From assembly GCF_000621865.1 (NCBI RefSeq), contig NZ_JHXE01000017.1, positions 1 to 64,000 of the forward strand: a DNA stretch of 64,000 nucleotides, written 5' to 3'. The position numbers and the translations under genes were made by a program. This DNA is from Pseudobutyrivibrio sp. MD2005. Lineage in GTDB: Bacteria; Bacillota; Clostridia; Lachnospirales; Lachnospiraceae. Position 1 is the first letter of the stretch. Each line of letters opens with the position of its first letter. Below the pieces are notes generated by a model that was not told where the DNA came from, did no database searches, and saw only the letters and a list, made by a program, of their open reading frames with translations. Of this stretch, positions 54,383 to 62,953 are shown piece after piece.

Positions 54383-55888
54383 TTACCTTTCACTCTTTCT
54401 AAGTTTCTTCTCTAATGCACCTACTCCTAAGTTAAGAACCTGCACAATAATGAGATAAATAATTGCAACTGCAACTAAAGGTAAGAATGCCTCGTATGTG
54501 ATACTTCTGATGATATCACCACCACGAGTTAAGTCGATCATTCCAATGTAACCGCAGATAGATGTCTCTTTGATTAATGAAATAAACTCATTTGCAAGTG
54601 CTGGTAAAACATTCTTAATTGCCTGTGGCAAAATAATTGATGTCATTGTCTGCTTATAGTTAAGACCAAGGCTTCGTCCTGCCTCCATCTGGCCTGCATC
54701 AACAGACATGATTCCACCACGCATAATTTCAGCAACATAAGCACCTGAATTAATAGCGAAAGCAACGATTGCAACAACAACCTTAGGAACATTAACAGAT
54801 TTGAATACTACATAGTAGATAATCAAAAGCTGAATCATGATAGGTGTTCCTCTGATGATTGCAAGATAAAGCTTACAAATGCAATTTAAAAGCTTAAGAT
54901 TTCCTGTCTTATCGTATGTAACTCTCACGATAGCAACAAGGAAACCAATAATCATACCTGCAAGAACCGCACAAATAGCGATGATTAATGTATTTCTAAG
55001 ACCTTGTGCTAAGAAAGTCCAACGATTATCATCAACGAAGTTACGCTTAAAATTGTCTATAAAGCTGATTCCTTCACCTGTAAGAGTCTCATCCCTAACA
55101 ATCATAACCTGCTTAGATGTAACATAAGAATCAGAGAAGTTAATTGACTTCAAACGCTCTTCTGTCTTTGTCATTCCAGCGATACCAACATCAGCTTTGT
55201 GAGAATCAACAGCATTGATAATACTATCGAATTCCATATCTTCGATCTTAACTTCCATGCCAATCTTATCACCGATTGCCTTGATAAGTTCCATATCGAT
55301 ACCGACAGGCTCACCATTTTCGTAATACTCATATGGTGGGAATGCTGCATTAGTAGCAACTACTAAAGTACCGTTATCATAAGTTGTTCCCTCTGGAGTA
55401 ACGTAAGGGCATGTTCCCTTTGTATCATCACCAATATAATTATCAGTAATCTGATCAACAACACCCTCTTCTTTAAGCTCGGCCAAAGCACCGTTGACCT
55501 TTTCAAGGAGCTCATCATTATCCTTTGCTATACAGATTGCATACTCCTCTAATGTGAATGGCTCATCCAAAATTACAAGTGTGCTTTCGTTAGCTGTTCC
55601 AGCAATAGCAGGCTGCTCATCAACGATTACGCAGTCAACCTTTCCCTGCTTTAAAGCCTGGAAAGCATCAGCGATTTTGTTGTAACGCTCAACAACTGTT
55701 CCTTCCTCGTCACCTTCGTAGTCAGATGCATAAATATCACCTATTGTACCAAGCTGAACACCGATCTTTGAACCAGGAAGATCGTCTACGGTCTGAATAG
55801 TCTTTTCTTCGCTCTTATCAGCAGAGCCGCATCCAATCAATAATGCTGCCGCAAGCATTATTAATGAAGTTAAAAGTTTTTTCTTCAT
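54383..55888 (-). CDS. Fused binding protein-permease with lobe-swapped binding domain
   Basis: 501 residues. The lipoprotein signal ends LIGC (C20). The solute-binding part is rearranged: residues 35-155 correspond to the second lobe and C-terminal helix of a family 3 binding protein (LPGSKIGVQLGTIGDIYAS... VVDQITDNYIGDD). Residues 172-268 then correspond to the first lobe (GTLVVATNAAFPPYEYYENG... FSDSYVTSKQVMIVRDE). A HisM/GlnP-type permease (about 290-500, five helices, EAA loop MEAGRSLGLNYKQTM) is fused at the end. Imports an amino acid, type unknown. GAGGA precedes the start. Confidence 0.9.
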   Translation of the reverse strand: MKKKLLTSLIMLAAALLIGCGSADKSEEKTIQTVDDLPGSKIGVQLGTIGDIYASDYEGDEEGTVVERYNKIADAFQALKQGKVDCVIVDEQPAIAGTANESTLVILDEPFTLEEYAICIAKDNDELLEKVNGALAELKEEGVVDQITDNYIGDDTKGTCPYVTPEGTTYDNGTLVVATNAAFPPYEYYENGEPVGIDMELIKAIGDKIGMEVKIEDMEFDSIINAVDSHKADVGIAGMTKTEERLKSINFSDSYVTSKQVMIVRDETLTGEGISFIDNFKRNFVDDNRWTFLAQGLRNTLIIAICAVLAGMIIGFLVAIVRVTYDKTGNLKLLNCICKLYLAIIRGTPIMIQLLIIYYVVFKSVNVPKVVVAIVAFAINSGAYVAEIMRGGIMSVDAGQMEAGRSLGLNYKQTMTSIILPQAIKNVLPALANEFISLIKETSICGYIGMIDLTRGGDIIRSITYEAFLPLVAVAIIYLIIVQVLNLGVGALEKKLRKSER

Positions 55889-55992
55889 TGTATTTTTATC
55901 CTCTTTTAATGTATTTTTATAAATAATATCACATTATTGTTATAACAGAAAGTGTTTATCTAACAAAAATTAACTTCTTTTTTAATTAATAA

Positions 55993-56736
55993 TTAGTCAC
56001 TTTTTGCACTACGCCTAATCCTTCGCACTTTTGTAGATCTTTTCGGTCCTCTACGCCTAGGCGTGTGTTCCTTACGATATGCAGCAATTTCCGCCAACAG
56101 TTTTTCATAATCTCTTTCGAATAATAATTCACTAATTACGCAATTTAATTCATTTGGATTAACCCTTGTTTCAGGAATGATTGGATCAACTCCTTCAGCC
56201 TTTGCTGCCCTTTTAATACGTGTAATCTCTGCTTTCGTAAGTGGCTTTTTGGTCCATTCAAGTATTGTCTTTCTAACAAATGGCTTGCTTCTTCCTTTGT
56301 ATTCAGGCATTTCAAAATGCTTTAATACAAGAGAAAGCTCTGGGCGCCATAAAAGCTCCAGCTTTCTATTCAGCCTCATCTTTTTATTAAGCTCAGGCTT
56401 TCGCATAAAATAGAAATCAGCCTTGCCATCCACCTCTTCCACTGTAATGATTCCCCAGTAATCAGGAACATGCTCTCCTACATGAGTAGCGTGAGACGAG
56501 CCTACCACTACAATGTTGTAATCGAAGTACTTATCATAATCCTTTATCTGACTTTCAAGCCTCGTATAAGTATCCGCATCTGATTTTATCTCAATTCCAA
56601 CAAGCGCCCCTGTGATAACCATTATCACATCTGCCCTTGAAAGCCCCATCATTTTCTCTTCGATTATTCTGGTCTTGCCGTAGCTGGCCTCTAAAAAATC
56701 AAATAACGGCTCTCTGATATCTTTATCTTTAAGCAT
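55993..56736 (-). CDS. sce7726-type protein with PD-(D/E)xK-like core
   Basis: 247 residues. The N-terminal core has D36 in SRADVIMV and E49-x-K51 in GIEIKSDADT, the pattern of a PD-(D/E)xK nuclease fold, and resembles the sce7726 family of unknown function. The C terminus is very basic (RRRGPKRSTKVRRIRRSAKS), suiting nucleic-acid binding. Nuclease activity is an inference. AAAGGTG precedes the start. It follows a lipoprotein gene by 12 bases on the same strand. No restriction or toxin partner is seen. Confidence 0.7.
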   Translation of the reverse strand: MLKDKDIREPLFDFLEASYGKTRIIEEKMMGLSRADVIMVITGALVGIEIKSDADTYTRLESQIKDYDKYFDYNIVVVGSSHATHVGEHVPDYWGIITVEEVDGKADFYFMRKPELNKKMRLNRKLELLWRPELSLVLKHFEMPEYKGRSKPFVRKTILEWTKKPLTKAEITRIKRAAKAEGVDPIIPETRVNPNELNCVISELLFERDYEKLLAEIAAYRKEHTPRRRGPKRSTKVRRIRRSAKSD

Positions 56737-56748
56737 ATTGCTTCACCT

Positions 56749-57570
56749 TTATAATGAATCGATTTCAGAGAAAATATCCTCTGCATTTACAAAGGATTTA
56801 ACTTCTTTTCCCTGAGATGTAACATCGTAGTATTTTGCCAATGTTTCATCATATTGCTTCTGGGATTTAAGCTCTTCTTCATTAATCTCCCAATAAGAAA
56901 TTATCGGATTTCCGTTTTCATCAAAGCTATCTTCTGCCCATTCATCAAGTGGTCTTCTAGTACCATATGCTATCTCAACCCAATAACCATCCTTTATAGC
57001 AACTACATAGTCATTAAGGCTGGCCTCAACAGCTTCGCTAGCAAGGCAGGCATTGTTCTTCTCATCGCAGTAAAGTGTGTTTATTTTGCTGCTGAATAGG
57101 TTAAGATATCCGTCTGCATAAGAAGCTATAATAATGTTATTATCATCAGAGTAGTATGCAAGTTCTGGAATTTCATCTTCGTTTACATAAATTAAAGCAT
57201 ACTTTGTATTAATTCCATCTTCCTGCATATCGTTAACAAGAGACTGATAAGCATCCTTCCAATCACCAAATTCAGTAACTTCACTATCACCATTTTTTAT
57301 ATAGTTTGCTCCGACTCTCTCATCTAAATCAAATCTTTCATTGAATTCATCTGAATGAGCAACATTTTCAACTACCTCAATTGACACATCTTCATCAGTA
57401 TTTTCTTCTGTAGCTTCTTCCTCTTCTTTTTCAGATGAAGAGTCAGTCTTATCTTCTTCCTCCACTTGAGTGTCCTCATTCACATCTGCTTTAGGTTCAT
57501 TAGCTCCACATGCAACAACTCCTGCAGCTAATGCTCCCGCCATAAATAAAAGTAAAAATCTCTTTTTCAT
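56749..57570 (-). CDS. Lipoprotein of unknown function
   Basis: 273 residues. The signal sequence ends VVACG with the lipid-modified cysteine near residue 21. A strongly acidic, low-complexity linker (about 25-70, runs of E and D) follows. The mature domain (about 75-265) is mixed alpha/beta with YALIYVNEDEIPELAYYSDD, an EF-hand-like acidic segment seen in many clostridial surface lipoproteins. I do not recognise the family. It is cotranscribed with the membrane protein before it (28 bases) and the sce7726-type gene after it. Confidence 0.65.
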   Translation of the reverse strand: MKKRFLLLFMAGALAAGVVACGANEPKADVNEDTQVEEEDKTDSSSEKEEEEATEENTDEDVSIEVVENVAHSDEFNERFDLDERVGANYIKNGDSEVTEFGDWKDAYQSLVNDMQEDGINTKYALIYVNEDEIPELAYYSDDNNIIIASYADGYLNLFSSKINTLYCDEKNNACLASEAVEASLNDYVVAIKDGYWVEIAYGTRRPLDEWAEDSFDENGNPIISYWEINEEELKSQKQYDETLAKYYDVTSQGKEVKSFVNAEDIFSEIDSL

Positions 57571-57598
57571 TTAAAGTCCCTCTCTTATAAAAATCTTA

Positions 57599-58510
57599 TT
57601 AATAATACATAACCGAAATTGTTAAATTTGGCGCCTCATCGCCCTCATAAAAGTAGCGTGAATAGATAATGAGGTAGCCTTCATCATAATGACTGTCTGA
57701 TTCCGAATAGTATTCTTTATCATCCTGATTGTTAAAATTAGTGATGAATTCTTTGTCGATAGAACAGTATTTGGTTCCCCACTCATCCTCTACCAAGCCT
57801 TCATCTATTAAGCTTTCCAATTCCTCTTTAAATATCTGAAATTGTTCATTTGCTTTTTCTAAATTTTCTTCTTCCGAAAGATTATTATCATATTGATAAG
57901 AATATCTTACGGAATCCAGCTTACTTTTTTCTGTGTATGTAAGTGAAAAATCTGTCCTATAAATCTGACTTTGGTCTGGCGCAAAACGAATGCAATAGTT
58001 AACGCCAGCGATATCAGTTGGATAATCATATCTGACTATATAATATCCATCTTCTTCTCCTTTAGCTTCCAGCTTATCCAAGTTATTCATTAAAGAAAAT
58101 GTAGCAAGCTTAACAGGATTGATTGCAATTATATTTGTTAGAAATACTATGGACAACAATATGATTCTGATGATCGGCTGCTTCGCTTTCATGTTGTTAT
58201 CAGCTAAAAGCTTTTTATAATCTATTTTGCCATCCAGATCTCTTGTACCGATAAAATCCCATGCTGCATCATTCTTAAGATTACTATAAATAGCAAGATG
58301 GATTCCTAGTGCCAAAGCAAGAATTAAAGTCTCTGCCAAAATAGACATCATGTTTACACTAACAATGTCGCCATAGTCCATGTCCAACGAAAATGTTCTG
58401 GTGGCAAAACCAAGGGCAATGGTAATTGCCAGCATGACACCACTTATAATGGCCAGCCTTTTGTGTTTAATCGTTTTAAGAATAATTGTTTTTTGTTCTT
58501 CTGATAACAT
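57599..58510 (-). CDS. Membrane protein of unknown function
   Basis: 303 residues. Three membrane segments are seen in the first 140 residues (about 18-36, 48-70 and 112-132), followed by an extracytoplasmic domain of about 160 residues rich in acidic and aromatic residues. The pattern 'N-terminal helices then one outside domain' recurs in secreted-domain membrane proteins, but I cannot name a family. It heads the three-gene unit with the lipoprotein and the sce7726-type gene. The 5' region abuts the tRNA terminator. Confidence 0.6.
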   Translation of the reverse strand: MLSEEQKTIILKTIKHKRLAIISGVMLAITIALGFATRTFSLDMDYGDIVSVNMMSILAETLILALALGIHLAIYSNLKNDAAWDFIGTRDLDGKIDYKKLLADNNMKAKQPIIRIILLSIVFLTNIIAINPVKLATFSLMNNLDKLEAKGEEDGYYIVRYDYPTDIAGVNYCIRFAPDQSQIYRTDFSLTYTEKSKLDSVRYSYQYDNNLSEEENLEKANEQFQIFKEELESLIDEGLVEDEWGTKYCSIDKEFITNFNNQDDKEYYSESDSHYDEGYLIIYSRYFYEGDEAPNLTISVMYY

Positions 58511-58595
58511 TACATTCTCTCTCTCAAAAATACTTACGATTAAGATTTTACCATATCTTCAAAAATCAAACATTATTTTTAGGGGATTCGATTTT

Positions 58596-58647
58596 CGCTA
58601 CTAAAATAAGAGCACAGACAAATGTCTGTGCTCTTATTTTAGTAGCG
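58596..58647 (-). terminator. Terminator of the tRNA pair overlapping tRNA-Met
   Basis: A 25-bp perfect stem (58596-58620 with 58623-58647) that includes the last five bases of the tRNA-Met gene (58643-58647). The tail on the minus strand is AAAATCG, so it is not a textbook T-run terminator; a processing signal is also possible. Confidence 0.7.
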
Positions 58648-58716
58648 AGAGGGGGATTCGAACCCTCGACACCACGGGTATGAACCGTGTGCTCTAGCCA
58701 ACTGAGCTATCTCGCC
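58643..58716 (-). tRNA. tRNA-Met (CAT)
   Basis: 74 bases, cloverleaf complete: acceptor GGCGAGA/TCTCGCT (first pair G-T), D arm GCTCAGTTGGCTAGAGC, anticodon loop TTCATAC with CAT, T arm GAGGGTTCGAATCCCCC. The discriminator is A; CCA is not encoded. Reading as elongator Met rather than initiator is an inference: the anticodon stem lacks the three consecutive G-C pairs of initiators, but tRNA-Ile lysidine types also read CAT. It follows tRNA-Val by 25 bases and shares its promoter. Confidence 0.93.
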
Positions 58717-58741
58717 ATATTTAATTAAAAAGAAATCAAAG

Positions 58742-58814
58742 TGGGACCTACAGGGCTCGAACCTGTGACCCCCTGCTTGTAAGGCAGATGCTCTCCCAGC
58801 TGAGCTAAGATCCC
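58742..58814 (-). tRNA. tRNA-Val (TAC)
   Basis: 73 bases: acceptor GGGATCT/AGGTCCC, D arm GCTCAGCTGGGAGAGC, anticodon loop CTTACAA with TAC, T arm ACAGGTTCGAGCCCTGT, discriminator A. CCA is not encoded. First of the two tRNAs. Confidence 0.95.
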
Positions 58815-58853
58815 ATGTTCACCGATTTCTTTACCGCTTCAAGCGACTCGTTA

Positions 58854-58882
58854 AATATAACAAACCTACCATCCATTGTCAA
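58854..58882 (-). promoter_or_regulatory. Sigma-A promoter of the tRNA pair
   Basis: On the minus strand, TTGACA (58882-58877), 17-base spacer, TATATT (58859-58854). Start near 58847, about 33 bases before tRNA-Val. Confidence 0.85.
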
Positions 58883-58950
58883 CACAATTTCTTATTTTCG
58901 CAATACTTTTTCAATTCCGAGTAATTTGCTGATTTTTATCCAGTATAAAA

Positions 58951-58981
58951 CGATAAAAGCCTATATACTAGGCCTTTATCG
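58951..58981 (-). terminator. rsmH terminator overlapping its stop codon
   Basis: On the minus strand, CGATAAAGGCCTA (58981-58969) pairs with TAGGCTTTTATCG (58963-58951) over 13 pairs including one G-T, with a 5-base loop, then TTTTATA. The left arm holds the last codons and the TAG stop. Confidence 0.8.
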
Positions 58982-60011
58982 CCCATCTCATTTTGGTAGA
59001 TTTACTTCTAGGATTAATTCTGCATTCTTCTGCAGAAGGCCTAATTACATCTGAAGAAACATCTGAATATACTCCAGCTTTTTTCATCTCCTTAAAAGAC
59101 TTTTTTACTAGCCTGTCTTCCCCAGAATGGAATGTTAGAATAGCTACCCTGCCACCTGAATTTAAAATGTTAGGCAGCTTTTCAAGAAATGAATATAACA
59201 CTTCAAATTCGCTATTAACGTCTATACGAAGTGCCTGAAAAACTCTAGCACAGCTCTTCTTTATAGCCTGTTCCTTTTCATCCTTTGGCACCTTCCATAA
59301 AGCTTCAGAAATGGCATTTCTTAAAGCTGTGGTGGTATCCATTGGATTGCCCTTGGACATTAAAGTAAAAACTTTATGAGCAATTTCTTCGGCATAACAT
59401 TCATCGGAATTTTCAATCATCATTCCAACAAACTCTTCTTCAGTGATGTTATGAAGCCTCTCTGCAGCGCTCTCACCATGCTTTGGATCAAGTCTCAAAT
59501 CAAGAGGTCCATCAATCTTGTAGGAAAATCCCCTCTCTGGATTATCAATCTGCATTGATGAAACACCTAAATCCGCAAGAACAAAATCAAATTTGCCAGC
59601 TTCCGCACAAACCTTATCAATATTGGCAAAATTAATAAGCCTAAACTGAAAATTATCTTCACCAAATCCAAAGCCGCGAAGTCTTTCAACAGTCTTTGCT
59701 GATTCGATAGGGTCTACATCAAGTCCATATATGCATCCGCTACCGCCAAGCTTCTCAAGCATCTTTTTGGTATGTCCACCATAACCAAGGGTACAGTCTA
59801 GCCCCTTCTGTCCTGGCTGAATCTGCAGAAAATCAAGAATTTCCTGCACCATAATTGAAATATGCATACCTGCAGGAGTAGAGCCCTTTGAAATAACATG
59901 CTCTATTGTATCTTTGTATTTTTCAGGATTGTGTTCCTTGTATTTTTCCTCGAATTTTTTGGGATACTTTCCAGAGTAATGCACTCTTCGTTTATGCTTC
60001 TGTTCCTCCAT
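58968..60011 (-). CDS. rsmH: 16S rRNA m4C1402 methyltransferase
   Basis: 347 residues, SAM-dependent MraW/RsmH. It shows GLDCTLGYGGHT (SAM site, about 73-84), GLDVDPIESA, and the C-terminal ILTFHSGEDRLVKKSFK and RSKSTKMRWAIKA. It adds N4-methyl to C1402 in the ribosomal P site. The family is usually about 310 residues; here a basic N-terminal extension of about 40 residues (HKRRVHYSGKYPKKFEEKY) is added. It is not in the cell-division (dcw) cluster but sits alone near tRNA genes. AGGTGAGG precedes the start. Confidence 0.92.
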   Translation of the reverse strand: MEEQKHKRRVHYSGKYPKKFEEKYKEHNPEKYKDTIEHVISKGSTPAGMHISIMVQEILDFLQIQPGQKGLDCTLGYGGHTKKMLEKLGGSGCIYGLDVDPIESAKTVERLRGFGFGEDNFQFRLINFANIDKVCAEAGKFDFVLADLGVSSMQIDNPERGFSYKIDGPLDLRLDPKHGESAAERLHNITEEEFVGMMIENSDECYAEEIAHKVFTLMSKGNPMDTTTALRNAISEALWKVPKDEKEQAIKKSCARVFQALRIDVNSEFEVLYSFLEKLPNILNSGGRVAILTFHSGEDRLVKKSFKEMKKAGVYSDVSSDVIRPSAEECRINPRSKSTKMRWAIKA

Positions 60012-60023
60012 ACCTCACCTTTA

Positions 60024-60458
60024 CTAAATATATTTCATTGAACCTTCCAAATCGAAGTTCTTTGATTTAAGATCCTTCAAATCAAAAACAATACCTTCAC
60101 AGTATTTTTCATCATTGATACGGGTTCTTCTTCCAATCATTCTAAAATGTGCAACAGGAAATGATGTCTCGTAGCTCCATGAGTAATCCTTGTTACCACC
60201 CTCTTCGCCCTTGCACTGGCCTTTCCAAAATGCCTTGATCTGATTTGGACTTTCTTCATCCACATACATCATTTCGTTTTCTTCTTCCAAATCATCGCCT
60301 TCTTCATATGTAGCACCTTCAAACTGAATAACAGTGTTCAAGCTGCCATAGCCGATAACAAGACCGTGGATTCTGGCTTCCTCAATAAGAGACTCATCCA
60401 CATCAGATAACCCATAGTGACAACCCTGCAATTTGCTTGCTAATTCTTCCTTAGTCAT
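60024..60458 (-). CDS. Hypothetical protein, acidic, 144 residues
   Basis: No family recognised. It starts MTKEELASKLQGCHYGLSD; the middle is strongly acidic (EEGDDLEEENEMMYVDEE), and the C-terminal half looks beta-rich (FPVAHFRMIGRRTRINDEKYCEGIVFDL). No signal or membrane segment. GGGGGA precedes the start. It lies 12 bases after rsmH's start side and 17 bases from metH on the same strand, so metH, this gene and rsmH may be one transcript. Confidence 0.6.
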   Translation of the reverse strand: MTKEELASKLQGCHYGLSDVDESLIEEARIHGLVIGYGSLNTVIQFEGATYEEGDDLEEENEMMYVDEESPNQIKAFWKGQCKGEEGGNKDYSWSYETSFPVAHFRMIGRRTRINDEKYCEGIVFDLKDLKSKNFDLEGSMKYI

Positions 60459-60475
60459 AAAATCCCCCTAAAAAA

Positions 60476-62893
60476 TTATTTTAATAACCTTTGTATTAGT
60501 TTAACACATTCTGCAGCATCTGCGGAATATCCATCGGCATTTATTTCATCTTTGAATGATTCATTAATGCAAGCTCCGCCTATGACAATCTGAGCTTTGC
60601 AGCCCTTATCTTTTGCCAGCTTTACAACATCATCCATGCGCATCATTGTAGTAGTCATCAATGCTGATAATCCAATAAACTCAGCATTAAGCTCAACAGC
60701 CTTGTCGATTATAGTTTCTGCAGGCACATCCTTGCCTAAATCCACTACATTGTAGCCATAGTTTTTAAGCATTAATGCCACCAAATTCTTTCCAATATCG
60801 TGAATATCGCCCTCAACCGTAGCGATTACAATAGTGGCCTTTGCTTCTGCTGAATCATTTGCAAGCAATGGTTCAATGTGCTTCATGCCAATTTCCATAG
60901 CATTTGCACCGGCTATAAGCTGTGGCAGGAAGTATTTTTTCTTATCGTACAAATCTCCTACCACATTGATTCCCTTAATCAAATGTTCTTCTATGATTAC
61001 CTGTGGCTCCACACCTGCATCTAAAAGCTTTTGAATTTCACCAACAATCTGCTCTTTTTTCCCCTTAACAACGCACTGGGCAACAGGACTTAAATCGGCG
61101 CCTGCCTCTAAAGCTTTTGGCGAATCAGTAGCCTTTGCACCCGCGCTGGCTTTTGTTTCAAGCACTGGAAGTGAAGAATACTTTTCAAGAGCTCCCGACT
61201 TGTTCATTAGAGTGTCTGCAGCCGCAGCCTGATACATAAGCATATCCTGATTTGGATTTGCGATAGCCATAGTGAGTCCCTTGCTTACAGCTATAGTAAG
61301 ATATGTAGCATTGACATATGGTCTATTTGGCATACCAAATGATATGTTGGAAAGTCCACACACAGTTGGCAAATCTAATTCGTTTTTACAGTATTCTATT
61401 GTCTCAAAGCACTGAAGGCCTGCCGTGCCTTCTGCGCCTACAGTCTGAACTAAAACATCAATAACAGCATCCTCTTTATGAAGACCAATTGATTCAGCTG
61501 CAGCAAGCACAGTGCCTATATGCTGCTTTTTCTCATCAATATCCTTTGGAAGTCCTGCGCCTGAAAGAGGCAATGTGATAAACATAGCTCCGTATTTTTT
61601 TGCCAAGGCAAGCATAGGCTCCATCTTCTCTTTTTCAGCAGAAATTGAATTGATAAGAGCTCGACCTGGATATATTCTAAGAGCTGCTTCCATAACATCG
61701 ACATGGCTTGTATCAAGGCATAGTGGCAAATCAACAGCAGAAGTTACCTCATAGATACTTTCAAGCATCATCTTCTTTTCATCGATGCCATTCATACCCA
61801 TATTTACATCAAGGATATTAGCTCCCTTTTCTTCCTGCTCTCTGGCAAAATCCACCACCATTTCCATAGAGCCTTCCAAAAGAGAAGCCTGGAATTTCTT
61901 TTTTCCAGTAGGATTGATTCGCTCACCGATCACCATAAATGGACCATCTAAATCAATCCATGTATTCATTCTTTCAGATGTGACAACACGAAGTGGCTTG
62001 TAAGAAATTTTGTGCTGTGGCCTGTTCTTAAGGCGTTTTACAAGCTCGCTGATATGAGCTGGAGTTGAGCCGCAGCATCCACCGAATAAAGAAGCGCCTG
62101 CTTCGTATAGTTTTTCGCAAGCGTCGGCGAACTCCACTGGCCCCATCTTATATACAGTCTTACCATCTTCAAGCTCTGGTAAGCCGGCATTAGGCTTTAC
62201 AATGATAGGAATATTGGCAACAGCAGCCATCTGTTCAACCAAATGAACCATATCCTCTGGGCCTGTACTGCAATTCATTCCTACGCAATCAACGCCCATA
62301 GATTCAAGGACAATCATAGCTGTATCAGGTGAAGTTCCGTAAAGAGTCTTCCCATCTGGGTTGAATGTAAGGGAAACAATAATTGGCAAGTCGCAGGTTT
62401 CCTTTATTGCAAGCACTGCTGCTCTGCATTCCTGAAGGCTCATCATCGTCTCTACCACGAATAAATCCACACCCTCTTGCATAATAGCTGCCACCTGCTC
62501 TTTGTAGCAATCTACTAAATCTTCAAACATCAAATCTCCAAGTGGAAATAGCTGCTTGCCTGTCATGGATATATCAGCTGCAACCAAACCCTTTTCACCT
62601 GCTACCTCTCTTGTAAGGGCAACAAGCTTTCGGTTCATTTCAACTAATTTATCTTCCAAACCGTACTCAGCAAGCTTGATGCGAGAAGCTGTGAAAGTCG
62701 GTGCTAAAACAATGTCGCTGCCGGAATTATAATAGTCCTTCTGAAGCTCCTGAATCGCCCATGGATTATCAATAATCCATTTTTCAGGACAAACTCCTGC
62801 AGGCATACCCTTCTTTTGAAGCTCTGTGCCAGTAGCGCCATCAATAAAAACAATTCTAGTTTCAAGTAGTTTTCTAAAATCTGCTCTTGTCAT
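60476..62893 (-). CDS. metH: Cobalamin-dependent methionine synthase, short form
   Basis: 805 residues from MTRADFRKLLETR; AGGGGAAAT precedes this ATG, while the longer reading needs a TTG without a ribosome site. The homocysteine domain (1-300) has zinc ligands in GMNCSTGPED and GGCCGSTPAH. The pterin-binding barrel (about 320-590) and cobalamin cap plus Rossmann domain (about 600-805) with DIHDIGKN (base-off B12 ligand His) and GLSALMTT follow. The C-terminal activation domain of classical MetH is absent, so a separate reactivation protein is needed. It makes methionine from methyl-THF. mnmA lies 60 bases upstream. Confidence 0.95.
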   Translation of the reverse strand: MTRADFRKLLETRIVFIDGATGTELQKKGMPAGVCPEKWIIDNPWAIQELQKDYYNSGSDIVLAPTFTASRIKLAEYGLEDKLVEMNRKLVALTREVAGEKGLVAADISMTGKQLFPLGDLMFEDLVDCYKEQVAAIMQEGVDLFVVETMMSLQECRAAVLAIKETCDLPIIVSLTFNPDGKTLYGTSPDTAMIVLESMGVDCVGMNCSTGPEDMVHLVEQMAAVANIPIIVKPNAGLPELEDGKTVYKMGPVEFADACEKLYEAGASLFGGCCGSTPAHISELVKRLKNRPQHKISYKPLRVVTSERMNTWIDLDGPFMVIGERINPTGKKKFQASLLEGSMEMVVDFAREQEEKGANILDVNMGMNGIDEKKMMLESIYEVTSAVDLPLCLDTSHVDVMEAALRIYPGRALINSISAEKEKMEPMLALAKKYGAMFITLPLSGAGLPKDIDEKKQHIGTVLAAAESIGLHKEDAVIDVLVQTVGAEGTAGLQCFETIEYCKNELDLPTVCGLSNISFGMPNRPYVNATYLTIAVSKGLTMAIANPNQDMLMYQAAAADTLMNKSGALEKYSSLPVLETKASAGAKATDSPKALEAGADLSPVAQCVVKGKKEQIVGEIQKLLDAGVEPQVIIEEHLIKGINVVGDLYDKKKYFLPQLIAGANAMEIGMKHIEPLLANDSAEAKATIVIATVEGDIHDIGKNLVALMLKNYGYNVVDLGKDVPAETIIDKAVELNAEFIGLSALMTTTMMRMDDVVKLAKDKGCKAQIVIGGACINESFKDEINADGYSADAAECVKLIQRLLK

Positions 62894-62953
62894 TATTTCC
62901 CCTTTAAACCTCGGATTACAAGGCATCCGCCTCAATCCTTAAACAACCACTAG

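Noticed and set aside
10221-56061. Scattered GCCTAGGC-type palindromes (10221, 17228, 56058)
   Set aside because: Short restriction-like palindromes inside or near unrelated genes with no shared flanks; compatible with chance.
62894-62953. SAM-responsive riboswitch before metH
   Set aside because: The gap between mnmA and metH is only 60 bases and has no room or motif for an S-box; metH is probably read from upstream.
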